In this document: piece by piece, positions 46,502 to 55,212 of the stretch
Position numbering within the stretch: the stretch's first letter is position 1
Layout of the letters: the number at the start of each line of letters is the position of its first letter
NCBI GenBank assembly: GCA_002753135.1
Contig: PDZV01000019.1
Coordinates: 1 to 64,000, forward strand
Source of the DNA: Magnetococcales bacterium WMHbinv6
Lineage (GTDB): Bacteria; Pseudomonadota; Magnetococcia; Magnetococcales; Magnetaquicoccaceae
DNA length: 64,000 nt
Direction: 5' to 3'
The notes under the pieces: model-generated
What the model was told of the DNA's origin: nothing
What the model saw: only the letters and a program-made list of their open reading frames with translations
The model's database searches: none
Made by a program: the position numbers and the translations under genes

Positions 46502-47539
46502 TTACAGTAATGTCTCCTGCCGACCTGGCCAGAAGGTGGCACGACCCAGGTGCTGGTAGGCGAGGTGGGTTGCGCGGCGACCACGCGGGGTGCGATCAAG
46601 GAATCCCTCCTGGAGCAGATAGGGTTCCACCACATCTTCGATGGTGTCGCGGGTTTCGCTGATGGCGGCAGCCAGGGTGTCCAAACCGACCGGACCACCG
46701 GCAAATTTGTCGATGATGGTGGTCAAAAAAAGGCGATCCATGCTGTCCAGACCGCGATGATCCACCTCCAGCAGATCCAGAGCGTGTGCCGCAACCGCCT
46801 GGTCGATGATCGGTTTATGCAACACTTCGGCAAAATCGCGCACCCGTTTGAGCAGACGGTTGGCGATACGGGGGGTTCCTCGGGCCCGGTGGGCAATTTC
46901 GCTGGCACCCGACCCATCCAGTTCCATGCGCAGCAGACGGGCGGAACGGCGCAGAATGGTGGCCAGTTCGTCCGGTTGATAAAAGAGCATGTGCCCCAAA
47001 ATGCCAAAACGGTCGCGCAGCGGATTGGTCAGCATGCCGACCCGGGTGGTGGCACCGATCAGGGTAAAGGGGGGCAGGTCAATTTTGATCGAGCGGGCGG
47101 AGGGGCCTTCGCCGATCAGAATATCCAGTTGATAATCCTCCATGGCTGGATACAAAATTTCTTCCACCGAGGGGCTGAGGCGATGAATTTCGTCGACAAA
47201 AAGTATGTCGCCTCGTTCCAGGTTGGTCAACAGGGCGGCCAGATCGCCCGCTTTTTCGATTACCGGCCCGGAAGTGGCCCGCAGGCCGACCCCCAACTCC
47301 AGGGCAACGATCCGTGCCAGGGTGGTTTTGCCCAATCCGGGGGGGCCGTGCAGCAGCAGGTGATCCATGGCATCACCCCGATTTTTGGCGGCCTGCAGAA
47401 AAACCAGCAGGTTGGCTTTCAGTTTACTTTGGCCGATAAATTCTGCCAACTGTTTCGGGCGCAGGGCCGGGTCATTGAGTGGATCACCGGCCATGCTCTC
47501 TGCCGAAAGCAGACGTTGTCCATGCAGGTCGGCACTCAT
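46502..47539 (-). CDS. ruvB: Holliday junction helicase RuvB
   Basis: Hexameric AAA+ motor of branch migration, 345 residues. Walker [13 protein letters not shown] near residue 63, Walker [11 protein letters not shown] near 115, and [12 protein letters not shown] follow, with the C-terminal winged helix ending in RTPRGRRAT. The start overlaps ruvA's end by four bases. Gene order ruvC-ruvA-ruvB is standard. Confidence 0.98.
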   Translation of the reverse strand: MSADLHGQRLLSAESMAGDPLNDPALRPKQLAEFIGQSKLKANLLVFLQAAKNRGDAMDHLLLHGPPGLGKTTLARIVALELGVGLRATSGPVIEKAGDLAALLTNLERGDILFVDEIHRLSPSVEEILYPAMEDYQLDILIGEGPSARSIKIDLPPFTLIGATTRVGMLTNPLRDRFGILGHMLFYQPDELATILRRSARLLRMELDGSGASEIAHRARGTPRIANRLLKRVRDFAEVLHKPIIDQAVAAHALDLLEVDHRGLDSMDRLFLTTIIDKFAGGPVGLDTLAAAISETRDTIEDVVEPYLLQEGFLDRTPRGRRATHLAYQHLGRATFWPGRQETLL

Positions 47540-48183
47540 TCGCCCACCGGACGGGCCAGTTGTTTCAGCGCGGCCCGCAAGCCGTCACTCAAGGTGGTAA
47601 AGGCTGCCTGGCGCAGCAACAGACCGACCACCCGTTCCACTTCCGGACGTTTGTAGCCCAGATTGATCAGGGCCGAGATCAGCTCCGTCTGCAGGGTATT
47701 GGCCATGCTTTCACTCTCGGCGGCAGCCGGAGCAGGGGTGCTGTTGCCCTGCCCACTGGCCAGAGAAAGGTGCAACAGGTGGGGTGGCAGTCGATCTTTC
47801 AGTTCGATGACCAGCCGTTGCGCTGTTTTGCGACCTACACCGGGAATCAGGCAGAGGGTGGTCAAATCTTCGTTGCGGATGGCCTGCACCAGCGTCGCAC
47901 AGCTCAAGGCCGACAAGGAGGAGATGGCCAGGCGGGTGCCGATGCCGGTGACGTTGTTCAGCAGGGTGAAGAGCAGTTTTTCCTCCTGGGTGGCAAAGCC
48001 GTACAGGTGCAGAGCATCTTCACGCACATAGGTGATGGTCAGCAGTTGCACGCTGTTGCCGGTTTCCGGCAATTTTTCATAGGTCGACAGGGCGATAAAC
48101 AGGCGATAGCCGACGCCGTTGACATCGAGGATGATCTGGTCTGGTTGTTTGTCAACCAGAGTGCCACGCAACAGGGCGATCAT
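47536..48183 (-). CDS. ruvA: Holliday junction-binding protein RuvA
   Basis: Junction-binding subunit of 215 residues. N-terminal OB fold with [25 protein letters not shown]; two HhH segments ([29 protein letters not shown]); and a C-terminal domain that contacts RuvB. The start overlaps the ruvC stop (ATGA). Confidence 0.98.
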   Translation of the reverse strand: MIALLRGTLVDKQPDQIILDVNGVGYRLFIALSTYEKLPETGNSVQLLTITYVREDALHLYGFATQEEKLLFTLLNNVTGIGTRLAISSLSALSCATLVQAIRNEDLTTLCLIPGVGRKTAQRLVIELKDRLPPHLLHLSLASGQGNSTPAPAAAESESMANTLQTELISALINLGYKRPEVERVVGLLLRQAAFTTLSDGLRAALKQLARPVGE

Positions 48184-48689
48184 CCCGCCGCCTCGCGCGC
48201 TGACGAGGAGGGGGAGCGGGCAGGGGGCAGATGGTTGAGGTGGCAGATGGCCACCCCCAAGGCATCGGCGGCATCCTGGGCTGCCGGTTTGCTCATGTTG
48301 AGCAGTATGCGCACCATCTCCTGCATTTGCTGTTTTTCCGCCCGTCCGTAACCGACCACCGCTTTTTTGACCTGCAGGGCAGTATATTCATGAATCGGCA
48401 AGCCCTGCTGGTTGGCCGCAGCAATGACCACCCCACGGGCATGGCCAAGTTTCAAGGCGCTCTGCACGTTTTGCGAGACAAAAATCTCTTCGACAACCGC
48501 TTGTTGTGGCTGATAGGTGGTCATGATGCGGGTCAGTTCGCTGAAAATTTTTCCCAGTCGGCTGGGCAGCGGTTCACCGGCCTGGGTGCGGATACAGCCA
48601 TCGGCAATATGGCACAAACGGTTGCCCTGACTCTCCACAATACCCCAGCCGGTGGTGGTCGTGCCCGGATCGATACCGATAACGCGCAT
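48180..48689 (-). CDS. ruvC: Holliday junction resolvase RuvC
   Basis: Endonuclease of 169 residues that cuts the junction. Catalytic Asp is in VIGIDPGTTTTGWG; Glu in VVEEIFVSQN; Asp pair in KPAAQDAADALGVAI. Follows yebC by 14 bases in the transcript, as in E. coli. Confidence 0.97.
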   Translation of the reverse strand: MRVIGIDPGTTTTGWGIVESQGNRLCHIADGCIRTQAGEPLPSRLGKIFSELTRIMTTYQPQQAVVEEIFVSQNVQSALKLGHARGVVIAAANQQGLPIHEYTALQVKKAVVGYGRAEKQQMQEMVRILLNMSKPAAQDAADALGVAICHLNHLPPARSPSSSAREAAG

Positions 48690-48703
48690 GCCTGGGCCTT
48701 CGA

Positions 48704-49444
48704 CTATTCCAACCGTTCGAGAATTTCGTCGGGAATGTCAAAGTTGGCGTAGACTTTTTGCACGTCGTCGTTGTCTTCCAGCATGTCGATCAATTTGAGC
48801 ATGGAGATGGCCTGCTTTTCATCCAGGGTGATGCTGTTTTGCGGGCGCATGGTCAATTCGGCGCGGATGGGGGTGAAGCCGGCCTGGGCCAACGCCTCTT
48901 GTACCGCCTGAAAACGGTCTGGAGCGGTGATCACTTCAAAGGTGGTACCGTCCGAGGTGACATCTTCGGCACCCGCTTCCAGGGCTGCTTCCATCAGGGC
49001 ATCTTCGCTGCAGTTTTCAAAGCTCAGTTCGCCTTTGTTGTCAAACAGGTAGGCCACACAACCGGAGGTGCCCATATTGCCGCCATATTTGGTGAAGGCG
49101 TGGCGTACATCGGCCACGGTGCGGTTATAGTTGTCGGTCAGCGTTTCGACGATCACCGCCACACCACCGGGTCCATAGCCTTCGTAGCGGGCCTCTTCAT
49201 AGTTGGCCCCATCCAGCCCTCCGGCGCCCCGTTTGATCGCCCGTTCAATGGTATCTTTGGGCATGTTTTGCGTGCGCGCCGTCAGCACCGCGCCGCGCAA
49301 ACGGGCGTTGGAGGAGAGATCACTGCCGCCCATGCGGGCAGCGGTGGTGATCTCGCGGATCAGTTTGGTAAAAATTTTGCCTCTTTTGGCATCCTGGGCC
49401 CCTTTGCGAATTTTAATATTGGCCCACTTGCTATGTCCTGCCAT
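48704..49444 (-). CDS. yebC: YebC/PmpR-family DNA-binding protein
   Basis: Cytoplasmic protein of 246 residues from a family linked to transcription and, more recently, to translation of proline-rich stretches. Signature [22 protein letters not shown] at the N-terminus and [14 protein letters not shown] in the middle. Lies directly upstream of ruvC, its usual place. A long proline-rich TolA is encoded nearby, but adjacency is not evidence of a link. Confidence 0.95.
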   Translation of the reverse strand: MAGHSKWANIKIRKGAQDAKRGKIFTKLIREITTAARMGGSDLSSNARLRGAVLTARTQNMPKDTIERAIKRGAGGLDGANYEEARYEGYGPGGVAVIVETLTDNYNRTVADVRHAFTKYGGNMGTSGCVAYLFDNKGELSFENCSEDALMEAALEAGAEDVTSDGTTFEVITAPDRFQAVQEALAQAGFTPIRAELTMRPQNSITLDEKQAISMLKLIDMLEDNDDVQKVYANFDIPDEILERLE

Positions 49445-49540
49445 ACCACTCTCCTGCCAGCTTTTTGTTCAGTCGGTGCTGTTCCATCTGGCCTTATGCC
49501 CGCTGTTGGCGTGGCAACAGGCCAGAATCGGCACAACGGA

Positions 49541-50449
49541 TCAACGATACTGCATTTTTCCTGCTTGTCCTGGCGGCGGATTGCCATCGCCGGGGCGGGG
49601 CTGACCCATTTCACCGCCGGGAGGTGGCGGCGGGGCTGGGGGTTGCACCTCTTTGTACTCCTTGGGAAGCTCAAACAGCGCTGCTGCCTGTGCTTTTTCC
49701 TGAATATTGACCAGTTCCATCAACACCTGGCCACCCTCTTCCTCACGCACCGGTACGCGCACGCCACTGTCTACCCAACGAATGTAGCTTTGTGACTTGC
49801 CTTGAAAGCTCATGGAAACTTTCCATTTTTCCGTATCGCGGCCATTGACCTTTTCAACAGCGGTCAACACCCTTTCCATGGCCGGTCCGGCTTCCGGTTG
49901 TTGGCGGATGATGATATGACGGCTGGGATCAGCCCACACCAGCACTTTTTGGCTCTCCGGTGCTTTGCCTGCTGGCGCTTGTCCGGGGGGCGGGCTGACT
50001 TTGATTTCCCACTTTTCCGTATCGACCCCGTTGAGTTTTTCGTTGCCCAACTTACTGCAGGTGATTCCTCTTTCCTGTTTGCAAGGGCCGTCGGCATCGC
50101 CGGGCAGACGTTCCACATCGGGTTTGGGAGGCACCGGGGCGTTGCCGGGTCCGGCATAATAGGTTTTTTCGTCTGGCTGCAACATCCAGACTTTATGCTC
50201 TTGGGGCAGGACGATCATCACCTTTTTTTGTCCCTGATGTACCCCTTCGGCGCGAAAACGGTCTTTGCCGACATAAAAGGTGCCGCGTGCCTTGCTGTCT
50301 GGTGTGCGCGGATCATTCATGATAATGTCGGCGGAAAATTCGCCCGTGTACCAGATGGCCGCCTGACTGACGGTTGGTATGGCCAACAGCGAGGACAAAC
50401 CAAGCAGAATGGCAAACCGGTTGCCGGTACGGTGTGGCAAGATGCGCAT
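49541..50449 (-). CDS. Exported DUF4412-like protein
   Basis: Periplasmic or outer-envelope protein of about 302 residues. Start MRILPHRT at 50449 has GGAGAGAG ten bases upstream and leads into a signal peptide ending SQAA. The mature part has two copies of a motif VDTEKWEIKV / RDTEKWKVSM, with YVGKDRFRAEG and VWMLQPDEKTYY, like the DUF4412/LolA-like beta fold used to bind hydrophobic ligands. Tail is Pro/Gly-rich. The function is not known. Confidence 0.78.
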   Translation of the reverse strand: MRILPHRTGNRFAILLGLSSLLAIPTVSQAAIWYTGEFSADIIMNDPRTPDSKARGTFYVGKDRFRAEGVHQGQKKVMIVLPQEHKVWMLQPDEKTYYAGPGNAPVPPKPDVERLPGDADGPCKQERGITCSKLGNEKLNGVDTEKWEIKVSPPPGQAPAGKAPESQKVLVWADPSRHIIIRQQPEAGPAMERVLTAVEKVNGRDTEKWKVSMSFQGKSQSYIRWVDSGVRVPVREEEGGQVLMELVNIQEKAQAAALFELPKEYKEVQPPAPPPPPGGEMGQPRPGDGNPPPGQAGKMQYR

Positions 50450-50549
50450 GGCGGGGTTCTCTCTCCGAAAAAAAGCGTTTATACTGTTCATGGCAGACAC
50501 GGGCAGCCACCCGCCGAGGACTATAAATCCTGATTGATTAAAGATCAAG

Positions 50550-50671
50550 TTATTTACAGTTAGCCACAGGTTTATCCACCGGCTACCTTTCTTTAATTTC
50601 TCTTGCCGCACACAGAGTTGCGTGCAGCAAGCGTGCGGGTTGTCTCCATTTTATCCACAGAGTTATCCACA
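50550..50671 (+). promoter_or_regulatory. Cluster of DnaA-box-like 9-mers upstream of ndk
   Basis: Two perfect boxes TTATCCACA (50651-50659 and 50663-50671) and three single-mismatch forms: TTATTTACA (50550-50558), TTAGCCACA (50560-50568), TTATCCACC (50572-50580). All point the same way, with start spacings of 10-12 bases within each group, close to a helical turn. An AT-rich stretch lies on the left. It may be a DnaA-controlled promoter for ndk or a DnaA-titrating or replication-linked site. Confidence 0.65.
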
Positions 50672-50687
50672 GCAGAAGGAGCAGCAC

Positions 50688-51110
50688 ATGGCCGTTGAAC
50701 GGACCCTTTCCATCATCAAACCCGATGCCGTTGCCAAAAATGTCATCGGACAAATTTATGCCCGTTTCGAGGCGGCGGGCCTGAAAATTGCCGCTTGTCG
50801 GATGATGCACCTGTCGGCGGTGCAGGCCGGTAATTTTTATGGGGTGCATCGTGGCAAACCTTTTTATGAGGATCTGGTCAAATACATGTGTTCCGGTCCG
50901 ATTGTGGTGCAGGTGCTGGCGGGAGAAAATGCCATTGCCCGCAACCGTGAGCTGATGGGGGCCACCAATCCGGCCAAAGCCGCGCCTGGCACCATTCGCG
51001 CCGATTTTGCCACCAGCATTGAAGCCAACGCCGTGCACGGTTCCGATGCGCCGGAAACGGCAGCGCAAGAGATTGCCTTTTTCTTCGGCGGCATGGATGT
51101 GCATGCTTAG
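50688..51110 (+). CDS. ndk: Nucleoside diphosphate kinase
   Basis: Balances nucleoside triphosphate pools; 140 residues. Start [15 protein letters not shown] follows AGAAGGAG. The catalytic histidine is in NAVHGSD near residue 117, with RxxMGATNP before it. Sits 27 bases after the DnaA-box cluster and is followed by a strong terminator. Confidence 0.97.
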   Translation: MAVERTLSIIKPDAVAKNVIGQIYARFEAAGLKIAACRMMHLSAVQAGNFYGVHRGKPFYEDLVKYMCSGPIVVQVLAGENAIARNRELMGATNPAKAAPGTIRADFATSIEANAVHGSDAPETAAQEIAFFFGGMDVHA

Positions 51111-51126
51111 GGGTGATCCGGTAGGC

Positions 51127-51158
51127 AAGGGGGGTTGCATGGTCAACCCTCTTTTTTT
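51127..51158 (+). terminator. Rho-independent terminator of ndk
   Basis: GGGTTG and CAACCC pair around a 6-base loop and are followed by CTTTTTTT, 20 bases after the ndk stop. Confidence 0.8.
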
Positions 51159-51171
51159 CGCGTGGTAGAGA

Positions 51172-52233
51172 ATGGAATCGTTGCGTTTGACCAGTTTGAG
51201 TTGGGAAGAGTTGAACGCCCTGCTGGCCGAGTGGGGTGAACGCCCCTTTCGTGCCAAGCAGATCTGGTCCTGGTTGTATGTCAAACTGGCCCGCTCGCTG
51301 GAGGAGATGAGCGATGTCTCGGCGGCGTTGCGGGCACGTTTGTCGGCGGTGGCTCTCCCCTTGATGCCGCAGCCTCTCGCCCATCAGATTGCTGCCGATG
51401 GCACGGAAAAATGGTTGTTGGCTCTGTTGGATGGGGCGCAGATTGAGACGGTCTATATTCCCGACGTTGACCGGGGCACCTTGTGCGTCTCCTCGCAGGT
51501 GGGCTGTACTTTGAGCTGCAGTTTCTGTCATACCGGTACCCAGCGCCTGTTGCGCAATCTGCAGGCGGGGGAGATTGTCGAACAGGTCACCTTTGCCCGC
51601 GCCGAACTGGCGGCCCGTGGTCTCAAGGTGACCAACGTGGTGCTGATGGGCATGGGGGAGCCGTTGTACAACTATGACGCGGTGGTCAAAGCGGTGCGCA
51701 TACTGCTCAACGGCAGCGGTCTGGCGATCGGCACCCGCAAAATTACCCTCTCCACGGCGGGGGTGGTGCCCAAGCTGGTGCAGGTGGGTTGGGATTTGGG
51801 CATCAACATGGCCATCTCCCTGCACAGCGTGCGCGATGCGGTGCGCGACCAGTTGATTCCCCTCAACCGCAAACACAATCTGGCCGCCCTGCAAGAGGCC
51901 ATCCGCGCCTTTCCCCTCAAACATGGCCGGGCGATCACCTGGGAATATCTGCTGCTCAAAGGGGTCAACGATTCGCTGCAGGATGCCCGCGAACTGGTGC
52001 AGTTTATCGGCGACATTCCCTCCAAGGTCAACCTGATCACCTTCAACCCCTGGCCCGGGTGCCCCTACGAGCCCACCTCCCGGGAAAACACCCTGCGCTT
52101 TCAAGAGATCATCTGCCAGGCCAAAATTGTCACCGTCATCCGTGACAGCCGCGGTGCCGACATCGCCGCCGCCTGCGGGCAGTTGCGCTCGGAGTGTGGG
52201 GGGGGTGTCAGAGAGGTTGTGGCAGGGCGATGA
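51172..52233 (+). CDS. rlmN: Dual-specificity 23S rRNA / tRNA methyltransferase RlmN
   Basis: Radical-SAM methyltransferase, 353 residues, making 2-methyladenosine in 23S rRNA and some tRNAs. The cluster motif CTLSCSFCHTG near residue 110 and GMGEPLYNYD are diagnostic; the second cysteine is near the C-terminus in ADIAAACGQLRSE. The stop overlaps the ATPase start (ATGA), which is unusual, since rlmN normally precedes housekeeping genes. Confidence 0.97.
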   Translation: MESLRLTSLSWEELNALLAEWGERPFRAKQIWSWLYVKLARSLEEMSDVSAALRARLSAVALPLMPQPLAHQIAADGTEKWLLALLDGAQIETVYIPDVDRGTLCVSSQVGCTLSCSFCHTGTQRLLRNLQAGEIVEQVTFARAELAARGLKVTNVVLMGMGEPLYNYDAVVKAVRILLNGSGLAIGTRKITLSTAGVVPKLVQVGWDLGINMAISLHSVRDAVRDQLIPLNRKHNLAALQEAIRAFPLKHGRAITWEYLLLKGVNDSLQDARELVQFIGDIPSKVNLITFNPWPGCPYEPTSRENTLRFQEIICQAKIVTVIRDSRGADIAAACGQLRSECGGGVREVVAGR

Positions 52234-53423
52234 TTACCTCCCTGACCATTCGCAATTTCAAATCGATCAAGGAGATCAAGGATCTGCGCCTGGACCATTT
52301 CCATGTACTGGTTGGCCCGAATGGTAGCGGCAAATCCACTTTCTTGGATGCGTTGCAGTTTGTGCGTGATTGTGTCGAGACAGGCCCGAAAAAGGCGGTC
52401 GAAAAGCGGTCTATTCTTGATTTTAATGATTTGACCTATCGGCGTCAGGGGGGAGTGATTGAGTTTGAAATAGTAATGAATGGTGATGATTTTTCTAAAG
52501 AGTGGTATGGTAAATTTATTAGTTATTTATTGCGTGTTGGTTATAGTAATGTTGTAGGTGTTTGTTTTGAGTTTGAAAGATTAATTTCTATTAATAAGAT
52601 TAATCAGTCAATTGATGTTTTATTCGTTAGTGAGAATGATGATAAGGTTGTTGTAAACAATTTTGATAAAGATAGTGGGTTTCTTGTTCTTTATGGGAAT
52701 TCCTTTTTCAACTATATGCTCCATGGAAAAGGCGGTGATTTTGAGGAATCTATTGGTCTGGTCAAACAACTTTTAACCCAACATTTACGCTACCTCCAAC
52801 TGGACAGCATGGCCATGCGCCTTCCTTGTCCGGTCACCCAGGGCAGCGATCTGGCCCTGGATGGCAGCAATCTGGCGCGGGTGGTGGGGCGTTTGCGTGG
52901 CGAGACCGGGCGCAAGCCGGACAAACGCAGTCGGTTTAAACAGACGCCGATCCTCAAGGCGTGGACACGTCATCTGCAGTATGCTTTACCCGATTTGCAG
53001 GCCATCGGCTGGAATCGGCGCGAGGCGGATAATGCCGAATATCTGCTGCTGAAATATGCCGACGGTCTGGAATGCCCCTCCTGGTTGTTAAGCGATGGTA
53101 CCTTGCGCATGCTGGCCCTGACCCTGATTGCCTTTTTGCCACCAACCCCCGGTGTATACCTGATTGAAGAGCCGGAAAATGGTGTGCATCCCAAGGCGGT
53201 GGAGGTGATCATCCGCGCCTTGTCGACCGTGCCCAAGGCGCAGGTGTTTGTTGCGACCCACTCCCCTCTGGTGGTGCAACAGGTGGAACCGGCGCAACTG
53301 CTTTGCTTTACTACGGGAGAGGAGGGCACAGAGATCATCCCCGGTTCGCAACACCCTGTACTGCAGGGATGGGATGGCTCCCCGGATTTGGCAACCATCT
53401 TTGCCTCCGGCATTCTGGGATGA
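52230..53423 (+). CDS. AAA family (OLD/SMC-like) ATPase
   Basis: Cytoplasmic ABC-type ATPase of 397 residues. N-terminus SLTIRNFKSIKEI and Walker A LVGPNGSGKST near residue 30; in the C-terminal half LSDGTLRML (signature), YLIEEPENGVHPK (Walker B) and VATHSPLVVQQVEP (switch His) are all intact. Such ATPases often pair with a nuclease in anti-phage systems. Residues 80-180 are encoded by an AT-rich patch unlike the flanks. Start overlaps rlmN, stop overlaps the next gene (ATGA). Confidence 0.88.
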   Translation: MITSLTIRNFKSIKEIKDLRLDHFHVLVGPNGSGKSTFLDALQFVRDCVETGPKKAVEKRSILDFNDLTYRRQGGVIEFEIVMNGDDFSKEWYGKFISYLLRVGYSNVVGVCFEFERLISINKINQSIDVLFVSENDDKVVVNNFDKDSGFLVLYGNSFFNYMLHGKGGDFEESIGLVKQLLTQHLRYLQLDSMAMRLPCPVTQGSDLALDGSNLARVVGRLRGETGRKPDKRSRFKQTPILKAWTRHLQYALPDLQAIGWNRREADNAEYLLLKYADGLECPSWLLSDGTLRMLALTLIAFLPPTPGVYLIEEPENGVHPKAVEVIIRALSTVPKAQVFVATHSPLVVQQVEPAQLLCFTTGEEGTEIIPGSQHPVLQGWDGSPDLATIFASGILG

Positions 53424-54037
53424 GAGAGCTTCTGGTGTTGACCGCCGATACCGACGCCCAGGCGGTCATGCAGGTGGTGCTGCAGGAGCGCTATCAGGCT
53501 ATCGGTCTCAACAAGGCCGTCGATGCCGAAGTGGATCGTTATCACGGACGCGATGCCGGGCTGGTCAAAGAAGGGACTGGTTTGCTCCGTTTGCGCAAGA
53601 AAGCGTTCCAACGGGTCATCCTGCTCTGGGATCATCACGGTTCTGGGAAAACAGACCCCGGGCAAGTGCAACAGCAGTTGAGCCAACAATTAAGCAACGA
53701 TAGCTGGAGTGGCAACCATTTGGCCCAGGCCATCGTCCCGGAGTTGGAGGAGTGGTTGTGGCATAGCCCGGAAGCAATCCGCAAATATTTGGCGATCAAA
53801 GACGCCACCTTACAGCAATGGCAAAACTGTTTTGCCAACCAACAGAAACGTACAGTCGACGAGTGTCAACAACAGCTACCCAAAGAGCTGTTTTTCTACT
53901 GTATGCAACAAAAAGAGAACCGTCATCCTCGACCGGAGGATTATCGAGAGATTGCCCGCAAAGCCAGCCTGAAGGCGTGGCAGAATAGTGACAGTTTTCG
54001 GGCAATCATCACGCAACTCAAGGCGTGGTTTCTCTGA
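53420..54037 (+). CDS. Putative TOPRIM-like partner of the ATPase
   Basis: Protein of 205 residues. It opens with a beta strand and acidic turn MRELLVLTADTDA, has VILLWDHHGSGKT near residue 75, and later AIVPELEEWLW. An acidic start, a D-x-H-G turn after a strand, and a PELExW helix resemble TOPRIM-fold or DUF4276-like proteins that follow AAA ATPases. The resemblance is by eye and the usual TOPRIM glutamate is not clear. Overlaps both neighbours by four bases or fewer. Confidence 0.55.
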   Translation: MRELLVLTADTDAQAVMQVVLQERYQAIGLNKAVDAEVDRYHGRDAGLVKEGTGLLRLRKKAFQRVILLWDHHGSGKTDPGQVQQQLSQQLSNDSWSGNHLAQAIVPELEEWLWHSPEAIRKYLAIKDATLQQWQNCFANQQKRTVDECQQQLPKELFFYCMQQKENRHPRPEDYREIARKASLKAWQNSDSFRAIITQLKAWFL

Positions 54038-54681
54038 TGACTCGCGCAGTCTGGCGGCCCAAGGCGGTGTTGCAGGGGGTGCAGTTGCACTGGCAGGGAG
54101 ATGTGGCCCTCTGGTTGTTGCAACCGGCGCAGGCGGATGATCTGGCGGTGCTGGGTGTGGCCGAGCGAGAGGCTTTGCGTGCTGCCATGGCACTCTTACG
54201 TGCCTGCCTGCAATGGGGGCCGCAGGAGGGGTTGCAGAGAGTCACAGAGAGGGCTGCCGCGCTGTTTGCCCCCTTGCATCAGGGGGCGACGGCGACCATC
54301 ACGCTCTGGCTGGATGGAGAAGGGGTCTCGGCCACTCACGCCCCTTATCTGTTCTGCTACAGCATGACCATCGCACCGGATGAGGCGGGCACTCCTGCCC
54401 TGCAGCAAGAGTCGTTACGGCGTTACGGCAAAGCGTGGTTGCAGGACGAGGCGTTGTTGCACTTTCCCGCCGATGTGCAGCCGCAGGTGGTGCTGGAAAA
54501 GGGCAGCGAGCTGTACTACGACTGTTTTCTCAAAGAGGGGTCCTGTCGGGGAGAGTGCGGGCGTTTTGACTCTTTCTGGTTCGGGCGGCAGCAATCGACC
54601 CTGTATCATGTGCCGCAACCACGGGATCGTTATCCCACCGCCCACGCGGTCAGGGAGTTTTTGTTGAGTTGGATCGGCTGA
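54037..54681 (+). CDS. Unknown protein, third gene of the ATPase module
   Basis: Protein of 214 residues with no family I recognise. Start ATG at 54037 shares one base with the preceding stop (TGATG), so it is likely translationally coupled. The N-terminal half is helical and Ala/Leu-rich; a notable C-terminal stretch is KEGSCRGECGRFDSFWFGR with two cysteines. No signal peptide or membrane helix. Its last 32 bases overlap the convergent dciA gene. Confidence 0.7.
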   Translation: MTRAVWRPKAVLQGVQLHWQGDVALWLLQPAQADDLAVLGVAEREALRAAMALLRACLQWGPQEGLQRVTERAAALFAPLHQGATATITLWLDGEGVSATHAPYLFCYSMTIAPDEAGTPALQQESLRRYGKAWLQDEALLHFPADVQPQVVLEKGSELYYDCFLKEGSCRGECGRFDSFWFGRQQSTLYHVPQPRDRYPTAHAVREFLLSWIG

Positions 54682-55177
54682 TCGGGTCGGTGCCGTTGCG
54701 TTTCAAGGTGAGGTAGGTCAGCAGCAGACGGTGCAAGGTGGCGCGCAGTTCTGGATCCGTGACCTGCTGCAACCAAGCGTCAGCCTGCCGCAGATCGTCG
54801 GCATGCGGGGGTGGCATGGGGATTGGTTCCGCCGCCGCTTTGTTGACACCGGGGTTATGCAGGCGCAGACTCTCCTGGCGAAAGCGCAGGGAACGGACGG
54901 TTTTGTCCGGGAGTCGTTGCTGAATTTTGTGCAACAGCTCTTCCTGCATCAGTTGCAACTGTTGCTGCCAGACCGGCGAATCGACGCGAATGGTCAACTG
55001 GCCGTTGGCCAGGCTGACCGGTTCCGAATGTTCGGCGATGCGGCTGCCCACGGCCAGAGACCAGTCACGGTAGAGCTGCATCCCCTTGCCACGGGGCTGC
55101 TCCAAAAGGTGACCGGCAACCTTTTGCACGAGGGTTGCCATCGATAACAGTGGGTATTTGGCGGCAGGCTGCTTCAT
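54650..55177 (-). CDS. dciA: DciA (DUF721) replicative helicase loader family protein
   Basis: Protein of 175 residues in the DUF721 family; DciA loads or operates DnaB in bacteria that lack DnaC. The KH-like core QLYRDWSLAVGSRIAEHSEPVSLANGQLTIRVDSPVWQQQLQLM is typical. C-terminal 75 residues are variable, ending near Ser/Thr. Divergent from the membrane-protein gene; overlaps the unknown gene at its 3-prime end. Confidence 0.85.
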   Translation of the reverse strand: MKQPAAKYPLLSMATLVQKVAGHLLEQPRGKGMQLYRDWSLAVGSRIAEHSEPVSLANGQLTIRVDSPVWQQQLQLMQEELLHKIQQRLPDKTVRSLRFRQESLRLHNPGVNKAAAEPIPMPPPHADDLRQADAWLQQVTDPELRATLHRLLLTYLTLKRNGTDPISRSNSTKTP

Positions 55178-55212
55178 CGCCGCATGCTAACCCTTTTTTT
55201 CCGGTCAAACCA

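Noticed and set aside
50550-50671. Calling this the chromosomal origin
   Set aside because: The boxes are suggestive but no dnaA, dnaN, gidA, parAB or hemE is nearby and no skew is available; left as a DnaA-box cluster.
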